The notes beneath the pieces were generated by a model, which had not been told where the DNA came from, did no database searches, and saw only the letters and a program-made list of their open reading frames with translations. A program made the position numbers and the translations under genes. A stretch of 64,000 bases of DNA from Methylocystis sp. MJC1 (GTDB lineage: Bacteria > Pseudomonadota > Alphaproteobacteria > Rhizobiales > Beijerinckiaceae). Shown here one piece after another: positions 1-8,803 of the stretch; within the stretch, counting starts at the first letter, position 1, and the number at the start of each line of letters is the position of its first letter. The stretch is from NCBI RefSeq assembly GCF_026427715.1, contig NZ_CP107558.1, positions 2,945,001 through 3,009,000 of the forward strand. Reading direction: 5' to 3'.

Positions 1-274
1 CCGCGAAAGGGTCTGCGCTCCAACGCGCGACGTCGCCGGCGGGCACCACATCGGTGTGGCCGGCGAAGACCAAATGCGGGGCGCCGGCGCCTATTTTTGC
101 GAAGAGATTATCGACGTCCGGCGTGCCGGGCTCGGTGAAGCGCAGCCGATGCGTCTCGAAACCGGCCGTTTTCAATTCGCGCGCCACTATATCGAGCGCG
201 CCGGCGTCGGCGGGCGTGACCGAAGGGCAGCGGATGAGATCGCGGGAGAGGGAAACGGCGCGAGAGAGGGGCAT
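1..274 (-). CDS. dapE: Succinyl-diaminopimelate desuccinylase, N-terminal part (runs off the window)
   Basis: Only the first 91 residues are inside the window; the rest lies beyond base 1. The reading frame begins at the ATG at 274 and reads [20 protein letters not shown], then reaches the first metal-binding motif [12 protein letters not shown] with His73 and Asp75. That motif is typical of M20-family zinc amidohydrolases and the best match is DapE, which removes succinate from N-succinyl-LL-2,6-diaminopimelate in the lysine/peptidoglycan pathway in the cytoplasm. dapD, the preceding pathway step, lies upstream on the same strand with two small genes between, which supports the assignment. 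An AAGG Shine-Dalgarno-like sequence sits upstream. Confidence 0.9.
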   Translation of the reverse strand, partial: MPLSRAVSLSRDLIRCPSVTPADAGALDIVARELKTAGFETHRLRFTEPGTPDVDNLFAKIGAGAPHLVFAGHTDVVPAGDVARWSADPFA

Positions 275-323
275 ATCAGAAAGCCTTCGGCAGATGTTTC
301 AACTCGAACAGCTCGCCTGGGGG

Positions 324-428
324 CGTCATTTCCCGGGGGCTGGAGGCCCGACCGGGAAGCCAGAGCCGCGATGGCGCTGATGTTGCTCTGGATTCCCGAT
401 CGCTCGCTTCGCGAGCGTCGGGAATGAC
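324..428. repeat. Palindromic intergenic repeat, family C
   Basis: Between dapE and the DUF1902 gene lies a composite palindrome. Its first half carries a CCCGGG..GACCGGGAA motif. Its second half is a hairpin around CGCTCGCTTCGCGAGCG bounded by GATTCCCGA and TCGGGAATGACA. Related copies occur at 37678-37720 and 45905-46009, and a fragment near 11811-11850. Such elements are common in Hyphomicrobiales intergenic DNA. Confidence 0.7.
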
Positions 429-447
429 AAAGTCGTTCGGCGCGCCA

Positions 448-675
448 TCAGCCGCAGGCGAGCGCGAGGCGCGTTTCGGCGCGAAATGTCAGCGCAAGGT
501 CGCCGGAAAAGCCCTCGTTCAGGCCGAGCAGACCCGGCAAAATGACCCGCACGTCGTCGATCATAGCCTGCCAGGTTTCCGCCTCGACGACGAGGCCCGG
601 CGCATCGTCGCTTGTCGCGATCCAGACGCGCGCCTCGTCGTCCCATTCCGCGTCGATTTGGACAGGATTCGGCAT
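448..675 (-). CDS. DUF1902 (HicB-like fold) small protein
   Basis: A 75-residue protein starting MPNPVQIDAEWDDEARVWIA. The pattern of a short beta strand, D-x-E-A-x-V-W-x-A-x-S-D, then P-G-L and a helix, matches DUF1902/HicB-like antitoxin-fold proteins. I see no HicA-type toxin next to it, so a toxin-antitoxin role is not supported here. The ATG at 675 follows a GGGAGAGG stretch; an in-frame TTG at 711 is a possible earlier start and would bring the gene within 6 bases of the DUF805 stop. It lies between dapE and the DUF805 gene, all on the minus strand, so it is probably cotranscribed with the dap genes. Function unknown. Confidence 0.65.
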   Translation of the reverse strand: MPNPVQIDAEWDDEARVWIATSDDAPGLVVEAETWQAMIDDVRVILPGLLGLNEGFSGDLALTFRAETRLALACG

Positions 676-717
676 GGACAAAAAGGTCGGCCTCTCCCTG
701 CCGGTTGTCAAGAAAGC

Positions 718-1197
718 TCACGCTGCGCGCGCTTCCTTGAACCCCAGCTCATACACGGACCAGGCGATCACCCCAATGAGCACGGCGTCAACGCCCCAGA
801 CCCAATAGATCGGCATCACCTCCGCGACGCGCGGCTGCAGCCAACGGGTCGCGCCGTCGATCAGCGCGACGAGCGGCGCGAGGCCCGCGAGCGCGACCGG
901 CGCGGGAAGGCCGAGGTCGCGGAAGCGCTTGGCGGAGAGGTTCACATAGCAGACCGCGACGAGCAGGATCGCAAAGGCGTAGACGATGACAAAGCTGTAA
1001 GCCACAGCGGTCATCGGCACGAAGAACGGGTCCTTGGCGAGATCGTGCTCCGTATAGGGCGAGAGCGCGAGCCAGATGAGGAAGAAAGGCGCAATCACCG
1101 CCGCCAGCGCGCCCGCGCCCTTGAGCCATGTGGCGCGGTCGAGGCGCCCCTGCTCGGTGCGGTAGAGGAAGCGGATGCGCTCGGCGTCGATGGCCAT
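718..1197 (-). CDS. DUF805 family inner-membrane protein
   Basis: A 159-residue integral membrane protein with about four hydrophobic segments (roughly residues 25-43, 60-84, 97-115 and 128-147). It also carries the A-K-R-F-R-D-L-G-L-P motif, which resembles the K-R-x-x-D-x-G signature of DUF805 proteins. Its biochemical role is unknown. The ATG at 1197 shares one base with the TGA of dapD (TGATG), so translation is probably coupled to dapD. A longer frame extends upstream inside dapD, but the overlap start is far more convincing. The family is often found near dapD and dapE in related bacteria. Confidence 0.8.
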   Translation of the reverse strand: MAIDAERIRFLYRTEQGRLDRATWLKGAGALAAVIAPFFLIWLALSPYTEHDLAKDPFFVPMTAVAYSFVIVYAFAILLVAVCYVNLSAKRFRDLGLPAPVALAGLAPLVALIDGATRWLQPRVAEVMPIYWVWGVDAVLIGVIAWSVYELGFKEARAA

Positions 1198-2054
1198 CAG
1201 TCCCTCAGAAGCTCGTTGATGCCGGTCTTGGAGCGCGTCTGGGCGTCGACCGTCTTGACGATGACGGCGCAATAGAGCGAGGGGCCGGGCTCGCCATTCG
1301 GCAGCGGCTTGCCGGGCAGGCTCCCCGAAACGACGACCGAGTAAGGCGGCACATAGCCCGTATAGATCTTGCCCGTGGCGCGATCGATGATCTTGGTCGA
1401 GGCGCCGATGAAGACGCCCATCGACAAAACCGAGCCCTTCCCGACGACGACGCCCTCGACGACCTCCGAGCGCGCGCCGATGAAGCAGTCGTCCTCGATG
1501 ATAGTCGGATTTGCCTGCAGCGGCTCCAGCACGCCGCCGATGCCGACGCCGCCGGAGAGATGGACGTTCTTGCCGATCTGCGCGCAGGAGCCGACCGTCA
1601 CCCAGGTGTCGACCATCGTCCCGGCGTCGACATAGGCGCCGAGATTCACGAAGGACGGCATCAGGATCGCCCCCGGCGCGACATAGGCCGAATGGCGCAC
1701 GATCGCGCCCGGCACGGAGCGGAAGCCCGCCGCGCTATGCTCGCCCGCGCCCCAGCCGACGAATTTGGAAGGCACCTTGTCCCACCAGGTGGCGCCGCCG
1801 GGCCCGCCCGCGATCACCGCCATGTCGTTGAGACGGAAGGAGAGCAACACGGCCTTCTTGAGCCATTGATTGACCTGCCAGGAGTCCGGCCCCTCCTTGC
1901 CCTCGATCTTCTCCGCGACGCGCAGCTTGCCGGCGTCGAGCAGGCGCAGCGCGCTGTCGACGGCGCGGCGGATATCGCCCTGGGTCTCGGCGGTGATATT
2001 GGCGCGATCCTCGAAGGCGGCGGTGATGAGGGTTTCTAATCCGGTGTGCGGCAT
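1197..2054 (-). CDS. dapD: 2,3,4,5-tetrahydropyridine-2,6-dicarboxylate N-succinyltransferase
   Basis: 285 residues, the usual DapD length. DapD transfers succinyl from succinyl-CoA to tetrahydrodipicolinate in the cytoplasmic DAP/lysine pathway. The N-terminal helical domain ([20 protein letters not shown]) is followed from about residue 100 by a left-handed beta-helix of hexapeptide repeats (for example [20 protein letters not shown]), which is diagnostic of the family. The start is the ATG at 2054; the frame continues upstream to 2132, but that extension lacks conservation features. The gene leads a minus-strand run dapD-DUF805-DUF1902-dapE. It is divergent from the DinB-like gene, so the 170-bp gap must hold both promoters. 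Confidence 0.95.
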   Translation of the reverse strand: MPHTGLETLITAAFEDRANITAETQGDIRRAVDSALRLLDAGKLRVAEKIEGKEGPDSWQVNQWLKKAVLLSFRLNDMAVIAGGPGGATWWDKVPSKFVGWGAGEHSAAGFRSVPGAIVRHSAYVAPGAILMPSFVNLGAYVDAGTMVDTWVTVGSCAQIGKNVHLSGGVGIGGVLEPLQANPTIIEDDCFIGARSEVVEGVVVGKGSVLSMGVFIGASTKIIDRATGKIYTGYVPPYSVVVSGSLPGKPLPNGEPGPSLYCAVIVKTVDAQTRSKTGINELLRD

Positions 2055-2223
2055 GAAGGTCTCATGGGTGGAGAAAGCTGGGCCGGGTTGTAGGCGCATG
2101 GCGGGGGGAGTCAACTCTCGCGCCAGTCGCAAAGCCGCGCCTTGCTCTTGACGCGGACGCCGGCGCGCCTTGCAAAGAGGAGGCAGCGAAAAGGCGATTT
2201 TGATTCACGAGAAAGGCAAGCCG

Positions 2224-2727
2224 ATGATCGACCCATCCTTTGCGCGAACGATGGCGCGCTACAATCAATGGCAGAACCAAAACCTCTATTCCGCCGCTGA
2301 CGCCCTATCCGACGAAGAGCGGCGCAAGGACCGGGGCGCTTTCTTCAAATCGATCCATGCGACGCTCAATCATTTGCTCTGGGGGGATCATATGTGGCTC
2401 AGCCGCTTCGCGGGGGGGCCGCAGCCGGAGTGTAGCCTGGATGACTCGAACGCGTTTCGCGCCGAATGGGCGGCGTTGAAGGCCGACCGCGAACAAACCG
2501 ACTTGCGGCTGATCGACTGGGCGGACAGCCTCGACGCTGCGGCGCTCGAGGGAGAGCTCGCCTGGTATTCGGGCCTGCTTCAGCGCACGATCACCAAGCC
2601 CAAGCAACTTGCCGTGGTTCACATCTTCAATCACCAGACCCACCATCGCGGGCAGGTTCACGCGATGCTCACCGCCGCAGGCGCGCGCCCGCACGGGACG
2701 GATCTGGCGATGATGAACTTCTCCTAG
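2224..2727 (+). CDS. DinB/YfiT-like four-helix metal-binding protein
   Basis: 167 residues with the DinB-superfamily layout: an N-terminal helix with R-Y-N-Q-W, a second helix with N-H-L-L-W-G-D (putative metal ligand His50), and the C-terminal NHQTHHRGQVH motif that supplies the HxxxH pair. These four-helix bundles bind a divalent metal. Many act as thiol-dependent S-transferases, but the substrate cannot be inferred here. The ATG at 2224 follows AAAGG at suitable spacing; an upstream in-frame start at 2170 seems less likely. Despite the name it is unrelated to DNA polymerase IV. It is transcribed away from dapD and followed by a repeat element. Confidence 0.85.
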   Translation: MIDPSFARTMARYNQWQNQNLYSAADALSDEERRKDRGAFFKSIHATLNHLLWGDHMWLSRFAGGPQPECSLDDSNAFRAEWAALKADREQTDLRLIDWADSLDAAALEGELAWYSGLLQRTITKPKQLAVVHIFNHQTHHRGQVHAMLTAAGARPHGTDLAMMNFS

Positions 2728-2750
2728 TTTTCTCTGAATCGAGTGGCGTT

Positions 2751-2887
2751 GACGCCCCTCGCGCTTCGAGACGCCTGCTCCGCAGGCTCCTCAGCATGAG
2801 GGGCTTTTTTATTTTACGCCAGACACTTAGGCCTCACCCTGAGGAGGGCGCGAAGCGCCCGTCTCGAAGGGCGCGGCCGCCTCGGAA
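2751..2887. repeat. BIME-like palindromic repeat, family A, copy 1
   Basis: About 137 bp made of two inverted related modules. The first reads GCCCCTC..CTTCGAGACG..CTCCTCAGCATGAGGGGC. The second carries CCTGAGGAG, a GGGCGCGAAGCGCCC hairpin and CGTCTCGAAG. Near-identical copies are at 9701-9839 and 28801-28943, with a decayed copy at 28691-28755. Each sits next to the 3' end of a gene or in a long gap. The GAGGGGCTTTTTT segment could terminate transcription of the DinB-like gene. Confidence 0.85.
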
Positions 2888-2926
2888 ATAGCCCCATAGA
2901 CGCAGGCCTATGGGGTTTCTTCAACC

Positions 2927-4024
2927 TTACTGGCAGCTCGTCAGCGGGTCTTTGCAGAAGGGCACATTCTGCCAGCTGAAGAGATTGGCCGAGCGGGGAT
3001 CGATCGTCAGCTTCAGCCATTCCGCCGGCGCGACGGTCGAACCCTGCACGGTGACGCGGGTCAGATTCGGCACGGGAATGGTCTTGTGGATCTGGCCCGT
3101 GGCGCTCGTCGGATCGGCGAGAGGCTTGTCGACCGTGAAGATATGCGAGTCGCCGTTGAGCAGCAGCACCGGCTTGCCGAAGGCGACGCTGAGGCGCGCC
3201 AGCTCATTCACGAAGCCCGTATAGCCGTCGAGTCCGTCGCCGCCGGGCGCCGCCGCGAAGTGGTCCCACATATCGGCCTGAATGCCGATCACGACGCCCC
3301 TCATGTGATAGCGCATGGCGAATTGGAAGGCCGTATTGAGCCAGCGAATCGCCGCGGCCGTGCGGTCGGCGATTTCCTGCTGATGCGCGGGGCCTTCGAA
3401 ACCATTCGTCCAGGCGTTCTTGTCGTTATTCGAGCCTGGCATGTTCAGGGTGAGGAACATCACGCGCGCGTCCGACCACAGCACGTTCTCGACATATTGC
3501 GCGTCCTTGGGGAAGTTCGGGTCGAACTTCTCGGCCTGGGTGTAGACGGTCTTGTCGGTGAGCCCGAGCGTGTGGCCGGGACGTGAGAAAAACAGGGTGC
3601 GGATCGAGGCGATTTCATTGAGCGGCGCGCTCGTGGCCTCCTTGGTGCGATGGCAGTCGGTCCACTCATTGTCGCCCGGCGTATAGACGACCGGCGACTT
3701 GAACTGCTGGAAGAAAGAGAAAATCTTCTGATTGTAGCCCGGATCGGACGCCGGAACCGGCGGCAGGATGCCGGCGCTGGTGCAGGGCATGCTGCCAGAG
3801 TGAATGTCGCCGAGATGCATGACGAGGCTGACGTCCTGGTCCTTATTGACCGACTCGATCAGCAGCTTCGCGTTGTCGATCAGCAGCTTGTTGTAAGGCC
3901 AGTCGCCGAAGACGGCGATCGTCTTGCGGGCGGAATCTTCGTGCTCGTCGCGCTCTTCGGCGAGCGCGGGCGCCTGCGCGGCGCATAGGGCCGCAAGCAA
4001 GGCGGCGGAAAAGAATTTTTTCAT
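2927..4024 (-). CDS. Exported calcineurin-like metallophosphoesterase
   Basis: 365 residues beginning with a Sec signal peptide (MKKFFSAALLAALCAAQAPA, probable cleavage after ALA). Metallophosphoesterase motifs follow in order: F-G-D-W-P-Y near residue 40, H-L-G-D-I-H near 72, G-D-N-E near 118 and G-D-S-H near 290. It probably acts in the periplasm on a phosphoester, substrate unknown. The ATG at 4024 starts the signal peptide directly; an upstream in-frame start at 4042 adds only MDGEPT. The gene stands alone between two repeat-bearing gaps. The C-terminus has a Cys pair (FCKDPLTSC) that could form a disulfide, which fits export. Confidence 0.85.
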   Translation of the reverse strand: MKKFFSAALLAALCAAQAPALAEERDEHEDSARKTIAVFGDWPYNKLLIDNAKLLIESVNKDQDVSLVMHLGDIHSGSMPCTSAGILPPVPASDPGYNQKIFSFFQQFKSPVVYTPGDNEWTDCHRTKEATSAPLNEIASIRTLFFSRPGHTLGLTDKTVYTQAEKFDPNFPKDAQYVENVLWSDARVMFLTLNMPGSNNDKNAWTNGFEGPAHQQEIADRTAAAIRWLNTAFQFAMRYHMRGVVIGIQADMWDHFAAAPGGDGLDGYTGFVNELARLSVAFGKPVLLLNGDSHIFTVDKPLADPTSATGQIHKTIPVPNLTRVTVQGSTVAPAEWLKLTIDPRSANLFSWQNVPFCKDPLTSCQ

Positions 4025-4120
4025 TGTGGGCTCTCCATCCATCGGCCCGTACGATCGACGCAGCCGGCGGCTGGAGGCCTAAGCAATGGCCAAGACAGAG
4101 CAGTGTCGCCCGGATGACGG

Positions 4121-4888
4121 TTAAGTGTCAGCGACGAGCGCTTCGAGAAAGCCCACGAGGTCGTCGGTGACGAAATCGACATGAGGCTCGTCGCCGCGCG
4201 CGACCTCCCAGGCCTCGCGCTCGACCGCCTCCCCCGCGCCCGGAAGAACAAGCACCGTCGTCATCCCGCGCCTGTGCGGCACGAGGAGATTGCGCGGAAT
4301 ATCCTCGAAAAACACCGCGCGTCTTGGCTCGACCTTCAGCCGCTCGAAGAAACGCTCATAGGCGGCCTCCTCCGGCTTGGCGATGAAATCGGCAGCGATG
4401 ATGTCGAAAATATCTTCGAAGAGATGGTCGATCCCCAACTGTTTGGCGGTCGCGATCGCATGATGGCGCGAGCCATTCGTCAGGATGAGCTTGCGGCCTG
4501 GCAAAGCGGCGACGGCTTCCGCCAGCGAATGATTATGTTCGAGCGACGAACGATCGATGTCGTGGACGAATTCGAGATAGGTTTCGGCCTCGACTTCGTG
4601 CTCGATCATCAGGCCGCGCAGCGTCGTGCCGTAGCGCAGATAGTAATGTTTTTGCAAAGCGCGCAGCGAGATGGCGTCGAGGCCGAAGAGGCGCATCATG
4701 AATAGCGTGATGCGCGCATCGATCTTGGGCCAGAGGTCGGCCGTCTGCGGATAGAGAGTGTTGTCGAGATCGAACACCCATGTGTCGATGTGGGAGAAGC
4801 GATCGCGTAGCCCCCTCTCCCCGCTAGCGGGGAGAGGGTTGGGGTGAGGGGCCGGGGGTTTCGTCACGGGCGCACTCAATTCCCTCAC
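4121..4888 (-). CDS. HAD-family pyrimidine 5'-nucleotidase, N-terminus derived from a repeat
   Basis: HAD phosphatase of the SDT1/pyrimidine 5'-nucleotidase type. Motif I is D-L-D-N-T-L-Y near residue 39, motif II L-T-N-G-S, motif III the Lys of I-A-K-P-E-E, and motif IV F-F-E-D-I-P. It probably dephosphorylates UMP/CMP-type nucleotides or related metabolites in the cytoplasm. The start is uncertain. The frame opens at a GTG (4888), and residues 11-26 (APHPNPLPASGERG region) are encoded by the family E repeat at 4811-4852. No plausible start codon lies between the repeat and motif I, so the repeat appears to be translated. The gene sits between argB and the phosphoesterase on the minus strand. 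Confidence 0.85.
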   Translation of the reverse strand: MRELSAPVTKPPAPHPNPLPASGERGLRDRFSHIDTWVFDLDNTLYPQTADLWPKIDARITLFMMRLFGLDAISLRALQKHYYLRYGTTLRGLMIEHEVEAETYLEFVHDIDRSSLEHNHSLAEAVAALPGRKLILTNGSRHHAIATAKQLGIDHLFEDIFDIIAADFIAKPEEAAYERFFERLKVEPRRAVFFEDIPRNLLVPHRRGMTTVLVLPGAGEAVEREAWEVARGDEPHVDFVTDDLVGFLEALVADT

Positions 4889-4956
4889 ACCGCGATCAGC
4901 ATCTCAGCTAATCGCCTCGCCCCTCACCTAACCTCTCCCCGCGAGCGGGGAGAGGG
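4811..4956. repeat. Palindromic repeats, family E (two copies)
   Basis: Two copies of a CTCTCCCCGC-loop-GCGGGGAGAGG hairpin lie at 4811-4852 (inside the nucleotidase 5' end) and 4922-4956, in opposite orientation. Similar units occur at 5952-5992, 28983-29014 and 31010-31046, and more loosely at 26160-26306. They are typical dispersed palindromes in this group of bacteria. Confidence 0.75.
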
Positions 4957-4974
4957 ACATAACCTCATGGGCCC

Positions 4975-5841
4975 CTAGCGCGTGATCAGCGTGCCGGCGC
5001 CGTGGTCGGTCAGCAGTTCGATCAGCACCGCATGCGGCAGCTTGCCGTCGAGGATCACCACGCCCTCGACGCCGCGCTCGATCGCATACATGCAGGTCTC
5101 GACCTTGGGGATCATGCCCCCGGTGATCGTGCCCTCGGCGATGAGGCCTGGGATGTCGGCGACCTTCAGCTCGCGGATGAGCTCCTTGTTTTTATCCAGC
5201 ACGCCGGGAACGTCGGTCAGGAACAGCAGGCGCTTGGCGCCGAGCGCGCCGGCGATGGCGCCCGCGAATGTATCGGCATTGACATTGAAGCTCGCGCCGC
5301 CCGGCCCCTGCGCGACAGGCGCCAGCACGGGGATGAGCTCGCGGCCGAGCACCTGGTCGAGAACCGTGGTGTCGACCTTGTCGGGCTCGCCGACATAGCC
5401 GAGATCGACGCCGTCCGAGCGTTCGAGCTTCTTCGCCGTGAGCATGCGGCCGTCCTTGCCGGTCAGGCCGATGGCGCGGCCGCCTTCGGAATTGATGTAG
5501 CCGACGATCTGCTTGTTGATCGACCCCGCGAGTACCATTTCGACGATGCCCATCGTCTCGCCGTCGGTGATGCGCAGGCCGTCGGCGAATCGCGATTCGA
5601 CGCCGAGCCTATTCAGCATGGAGCCGATCTGCGGTCCGCCGCCGTGCACGACGACGGGATTCACGCCGGACTGCTCGAGCAGCACCATGTCGCGGGAGAA
5701 ATTGCGCGCGACCTCGTCGTCGCCCATGGCGTGGCCGCCATATTTCACGACAACAATTGCCTCGTCGTAGCGCAACATATGCGGCAACGCCTGCATGAGG
5801 ATGCGGGCCTGTTCGAGCGCGCTTTCAGTGGTCGCGGTCAT
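4975..5841 (-). CDS. argB: Acetylglutamate kinase
   Basis: 288 residues, the normal ArgB length. It phosphorylates N-acetyl-L-glutamate with ATP, the second step of arginine biosynthesis, in the cytoplasm. Amino-acid kinase family motifs are clear: V-V-K-Y-G-G-H-A-M near residue 32, V-H-G-G-G-P-Q-I near 66, and the C-terminal [11 protein letters not shown]. The ATG at 5841 begins [20 protein letters not shown]; the frame upstream is repeat-rich intergenic DNA. In many relatives ArgB is feedback-inhibited by arginine and relieved by PII, which is encoded at 52088. It lies downstream of yihA in the rpmH-to-dapE block. Confidence 0.96.
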   Translation of the reverse strand: MTATTESALEQARILMQALPHMLRYDEAIVVVKYGGHAMGDDEVARNFSRDMVLLEQSGVNPVVVHGGGPQIGSMLNRLGVESRFADGLRITDGETMGIVEMVLAGSINKQIVGYINSEGGRAIGLTGKDGRMLTAKKLERSDGVDLGYVGEPDKVDTTVLDQVLGRELIPVLAPVAQGPGGASFNVNADTFAGAIAGALGAKRLLFLTDVPGVLDKNKELIRELKVADIPGLIAEGTITGGMIPKVETCMYAIERGVEGVVILDGKLPHAVLIELLTDHGAGTLITR

Positions 5842-5949
5842 GGGAATTTCCCCGGTCGTTTGCGCTGTTCCGTCCCTCCCAGTCCCTCCCGTTTCGGAAA
5901 GGGGACGCTCACGACCGGCCATCCTGAATTGCCGATGAGGCCCCGAATC

Positions 5950-5992
5950 TGCTCCCTCTCCCGCAATGCGGGGGAGGGCTGGGGAGGGGGCG
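5950..5992. repeat. Palindromic repeat, family E copy
   Basis: A CTCCCTCTCCCGC-ATGC-GGGGGAGGG hairpin occupies the gap between yihA and argB, with the same core as the copies flanking the nucleotidase gene. Confidence 0.65.
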
Positions 5993-6022
5993 CTGCGACC
6001 TAGCCCGTTCGATCCTTCATAT

Positions 6023-6670
6023 TCAAGCCCCCCGCTCAGCCAGAAGCTGGGCGACGGCGCCGCGCAGCGCCGGAATCCCCTCCCCCGTTTGCGAGGAGGT
6101 GAAGATGATCTCCGGATAGGCCGCCGGGCGCTTGGACAGCGCCTCGGTGGTCGCGGCGACGACGGCGGCGCGCTCCGAGACCTTCAGCTCGTCGTGCTTG
6201 GTGAGAACGACCTGATAGGAGACAGCAGATTTATCGAGGAGATCGAACATCTCCTCGTCCACGGGCTTGACGCCGCGCCGCCCGTCGACGAGCACGAAGA
6301 CGCGCGCGAGCGAGGCGCGGCCTCTCAGATAATCGCGCATCAGCGCGCCCCAGCTCGCAACTTTTTCCTTGCTCACGGCCGCATAGCCATAGCCGGGCAT
6401 GTCCACGAGCCGCAGCCGCTCGGCGCCGGGCTGCCCGCCAAGCGCAAAGAAATTGAGCTGTTGGGTGCGCCCTGGCGTATGCGAGACGCGCGCGAGCGTC
6501 TTGCGATTGGTCAGCGCATTGAGCAGCGAGGATTTGCCGACATTGGAGCGGCCGGCGAAGGCGATCTCGGGCGGCCCAAGCGGCGGCAGATCGCCCGCCT
6601 TGGCGCTGGCGAAGATGAAGTCGCAAGGGCCAGCGAACAGAAGGCGGCCGTCTTCGAGAAAGTCAGTCAT
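6023..6670 (-). CDS. yihA: Ribosome biogenesis GTP-binding protein YihA/YsxC (EngB)
   Basis: 215 residues with a complete set of TRAFAC GTPase motifs: G1 G-R-S-N-V-G-K-S near residues 41-48, G2 T in R-T-Q-Q-L-N-F-F, G3 D-M-P-G-Y-G, G4 T-K-H-D and G5 S-S-Q-T-G. YihA/EngB is a small essential GTPase that assists assembly of the large ribosomal subunit. It sits between yidC and argB, the standard order in Hyphomicrobiales. A 357-bp repeat-filled gap separates it from yidC upstream, so it may have its own promoter. The ATG start at 6670 is unambiguous. Confidence 0.95.
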   Translation of the reverse strand: MTDFLEDGRLLFAGPCDFIFASAKAGDLPPLGPPEIAFAGRSNVGKSSLLNALTNRKTLARVSHTPGRTQQLNFFALGGQPGAERLRLVDMPGYGYAAVSKEKVASWGALMRDYLRGRASLARVFVLVDGRRGVKPVDEEMFDLLDKSAVSYQVVLTKHDELKVSERAAVVAATTEALSKRPAAYPEIIFTSSQTGEGIPALRGAVAQLLAERGA

Positions 6671-6755
6671 GGCGTTCGGCGGCCGGCCAGAAGCGATCGG
6701 AAGAATTTCCGACCTCTCGAGCCCCCATCTCTCCTTTACGGCACATCGCCGACCT

Positions 6756-6932
6756 CGTCATGGCCGGGCTTGTCCCGGCCATCCACGCCGGGCGGATGAC
6801 GGCGAAAGCTGGGCCAGTGTTGGAACACGGCGCGAGGGAAGCCAAGCCTGCGGGCGCTTAACCCTTAGCGATACCCATCCAGCTAGGCCGAGCCCCTCGG
6901 CGTGGATGGCCGGGACAAGCCCGGCCATGACG
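6756..6932. repeat. Inverted pair of family D palindromes in the yidC-yihA gap
   Basis: Two copies of CATGGCCGGGCTTGTCCCGG plus CCATCCACGCC lie in opposite orientation at 6756-6790 and 6901-6932, forming a large inverted repeat of about 177 bp. A second such pair is at 42819-42933. Apart from these, the gap between yihA and yidC (6671-7027) holds no convincing gene. Confidence 0.8.
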
Positions 6933-7027
6933 GTCTAGCCTTCAAAAGCCACCGGGAGGGCGCCGAGCGGACCGCGCGCCTTCAGGCTCGCCTCAATGCG
7001 CGCCCGACGGCGCGCGGTCCATCCGGT

Positions 7028-8803
7028 TTAAGCCTGCCCGAAGGTCTTGCGCAGATTGTCCCACAGTTCGAACTTCACGCCGGCGCGCTTCATGATCACG
7101 CCCTGCTGAGTGATCGACAGCAGATTGTTCCACGACCAATAGATGACCAGGCCCGAGGCGAAGCCGCCCATGGTGAAGGTGAACATCACCGGCATCCAGG
7201 CGAACATGGTCTTCTGGATTTCGTCGGTCGGCTCCGGGTTCATCTTCATCTGCAGCCACATGGTCACGCCCATGACCAGCGGCCAGACGCCGAGCGCCAG
7301 ATAGGGCCCGAAGAAGGCGATGTGGGTCGGATCGAAGGGCAGCAGGCCGAAGAGATTGAAGATATTGGTCGGGTCCGGCGCCGAGAGGTCCCTGATCCAG
7401 CCGAAGAAGGGCGCGTGACGCATCTCGATCGTCACGACGAGCACCTTATAGAGCGAGAAGAACACCGGGATCTGCAGCAGTACGGGCAGACAGCCACTCG
7501 CGGGATTGACCTTCTCCCGCTTGTAGAGCTCCATCTGCGCCATGTTGAAGGCGTGCTTGTCGTCGCCGAACTTCTCTTTCAGCTCTTTGATCTTCGGCTG
7601 AATTTCCTTCATCTTGGCGATCGACTGATAGCTCTTGTTGGCGAGCGGCAGGAAGGCGAGCTTCACGATGACCGTCACCGCCAGGATCGCGACGCCAAAA
7701 TTGCCGAACAGCTTGTAGAGGAAGTCGATCAGGCGGAACATTGGTCGCGTGATGAAGTAGAACCAGCCCCAGTCGATCAGCAGATCGAAGCGCTTCAGGC
7801 CCGGATTGGCCTTATAGGCGTCGAGCGTGTCGATTTCCTTGGCGCCGGCGAAGACATAGGTCGTCGTCTCGGCGCTGGCGCCGGGCTCGATCGTCTTCGG
7901 CTCGCTGACTGTGTCAGCCTGATAGGTCTTGTTGGCGCCGCCCATGGCCATATAGCGGGCCTCGAAAGCGGTGTTCTGGTCCGGCGCGACAACCGCACCC
8001 CAATATTTGTCGGTGAAGCCGACCCAGCCGCCGACGCCCTTGAAGGTCTTGGTGTAATTGGGCTCTTTCTCGATCTTGTCGTAGTTGAGCTCTTCCGCCT
8101 GATCGCCGATCACCCCGACATAGCCTTCATGCAGGGCGGCGTAGCCGGCGGACGGCGGGCGGCCGACGCGGATGACGCGCGAGAAGGTGTAGAGCGGCGC
8201 CGGCTTGGCGGACTTGTTCTCGACGCTGTCCTTGATCGTGAAGAGATACTCGTCGTCGACCGAAATGACGCGCTTGAAGACAAGGCCCTGGCCATTGTCC
8301 CAGGTGAGCGTCACCGGCTTGGCGGAGGTGAGCTTATCCGTGTCGGCCGTCCAGACCGTCTCGGTCGTCGGCAGCGCCGGCGCGTTTTCGGTTTCGCCGG
8401 TCAGATAGCCGAGCTCGGCGTAATAGGCGCCCGGCGCGTTTTCCGGCGAGAGCAGCGTGATGATCGGGCTCGTCGGATCGACGGTCTGACGATAGTTCTT
8501 GAGAGACACGTCGTCGATGCGGCCGCCCTTGAGGGCGATCGAGCCGGAGATCGTGCGCGTGTCGACGGCGATGCGCGGGCTTTCGGCGAGCGCCTCGTCG
8601 CGGGTGCGGGCCAGCTTGATCGGCGCAGCGGCGCCGGCCTTATCGGGGGCGCCGAGCTTCGGGATCTTGGCCATCCGCTGCTGCTCGACCTGCGCCTGGC
8701 GTTGCCGCTCCATCTCCGGAAAGGCGTAGAAATAGTCCCACAGGCCGATGAAGATCATCGAGAGCGCCGCGGCCACGAGCATGTTTTTGGTGTTTTCCGT
8801 CAT
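7028..8803 (-). CDS. yidC: Membrane protein insertase YidC/Oxa1
   Basis: 591 residues. An N-terminal membrane anchor ([20 protein letters not shown]) is followed by the large periplasmic P1 domain (about residues 60-350) and the C-terminal Oxa1 core. The core carries the [16 protein letters not shown] signature and further transmembrane segments, the last containing Y-W-S-W-N-N-L-L-S. It inserts and folds inner-membrane proteins, alone or with SecYEG. The ATG overlaps the rnpA TGA by four bases (ATGA). In most bacteria yidD lies between rnpA and yidC; here it is absent and the two genes are directly coupled. Confidence 0.97.
   Translation of the reverse strand: MTENTKNMLVAAALSMIFIGLWDYFYAFPEMERQRQAQVEQQRMAKIPKLGAPDKAGAAAPIKLARTRDEALAESPRIAVDTRTISGSIALKGGRIDDVSLKNYRQTVDPTSPIITLLSPENAPGAYYAELGYLTGETENAPALPTTETVWTADTDKLTSAKPVTLTWDNGQGLVFKRVISVDDEYLFTIKDSVENKSAKPAPLYTFSRVIRVGRPPSAGYAALHEGYVGVIGDQAEELNYDKIEKEPNYTKTFKGVGGWVGFTDKYWGAVVAPDQNTAFEARYMAMGGANKTYQADTVSEPKTIEPGASAETTTYVFAGAKEIDTLDAYKANPGLKRFDLLIDWGWFYFITRPMFRLIDFLYKLFGNFGVAILAVTVIVKLAFLPLANKSYQSIAKMKEIQPKIKELKEKFGDDKHAFNMAQMELYKREKVNPASGCLPVLLQIPVFFSLYKVLVVTIEMRHAPFFGWIRDLSAPDPTNIFNLFGLLPFDPTHIAFFGPYLALGVWPLVMGVTMWLQMKMNPEPTDEIQKTMFAWMPVMFTFTMGGFASGLVIYWSWNNLLSITQQGVIMKRAGVKFELWDNLRKTFGQA

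Noticed and set aside
448..675. HicAB-type toxin-antitoxin pair with the DUF1902 protein
   Set aside because: No HicA-like frame next to it; the neighbours are DUF805 and dapE.
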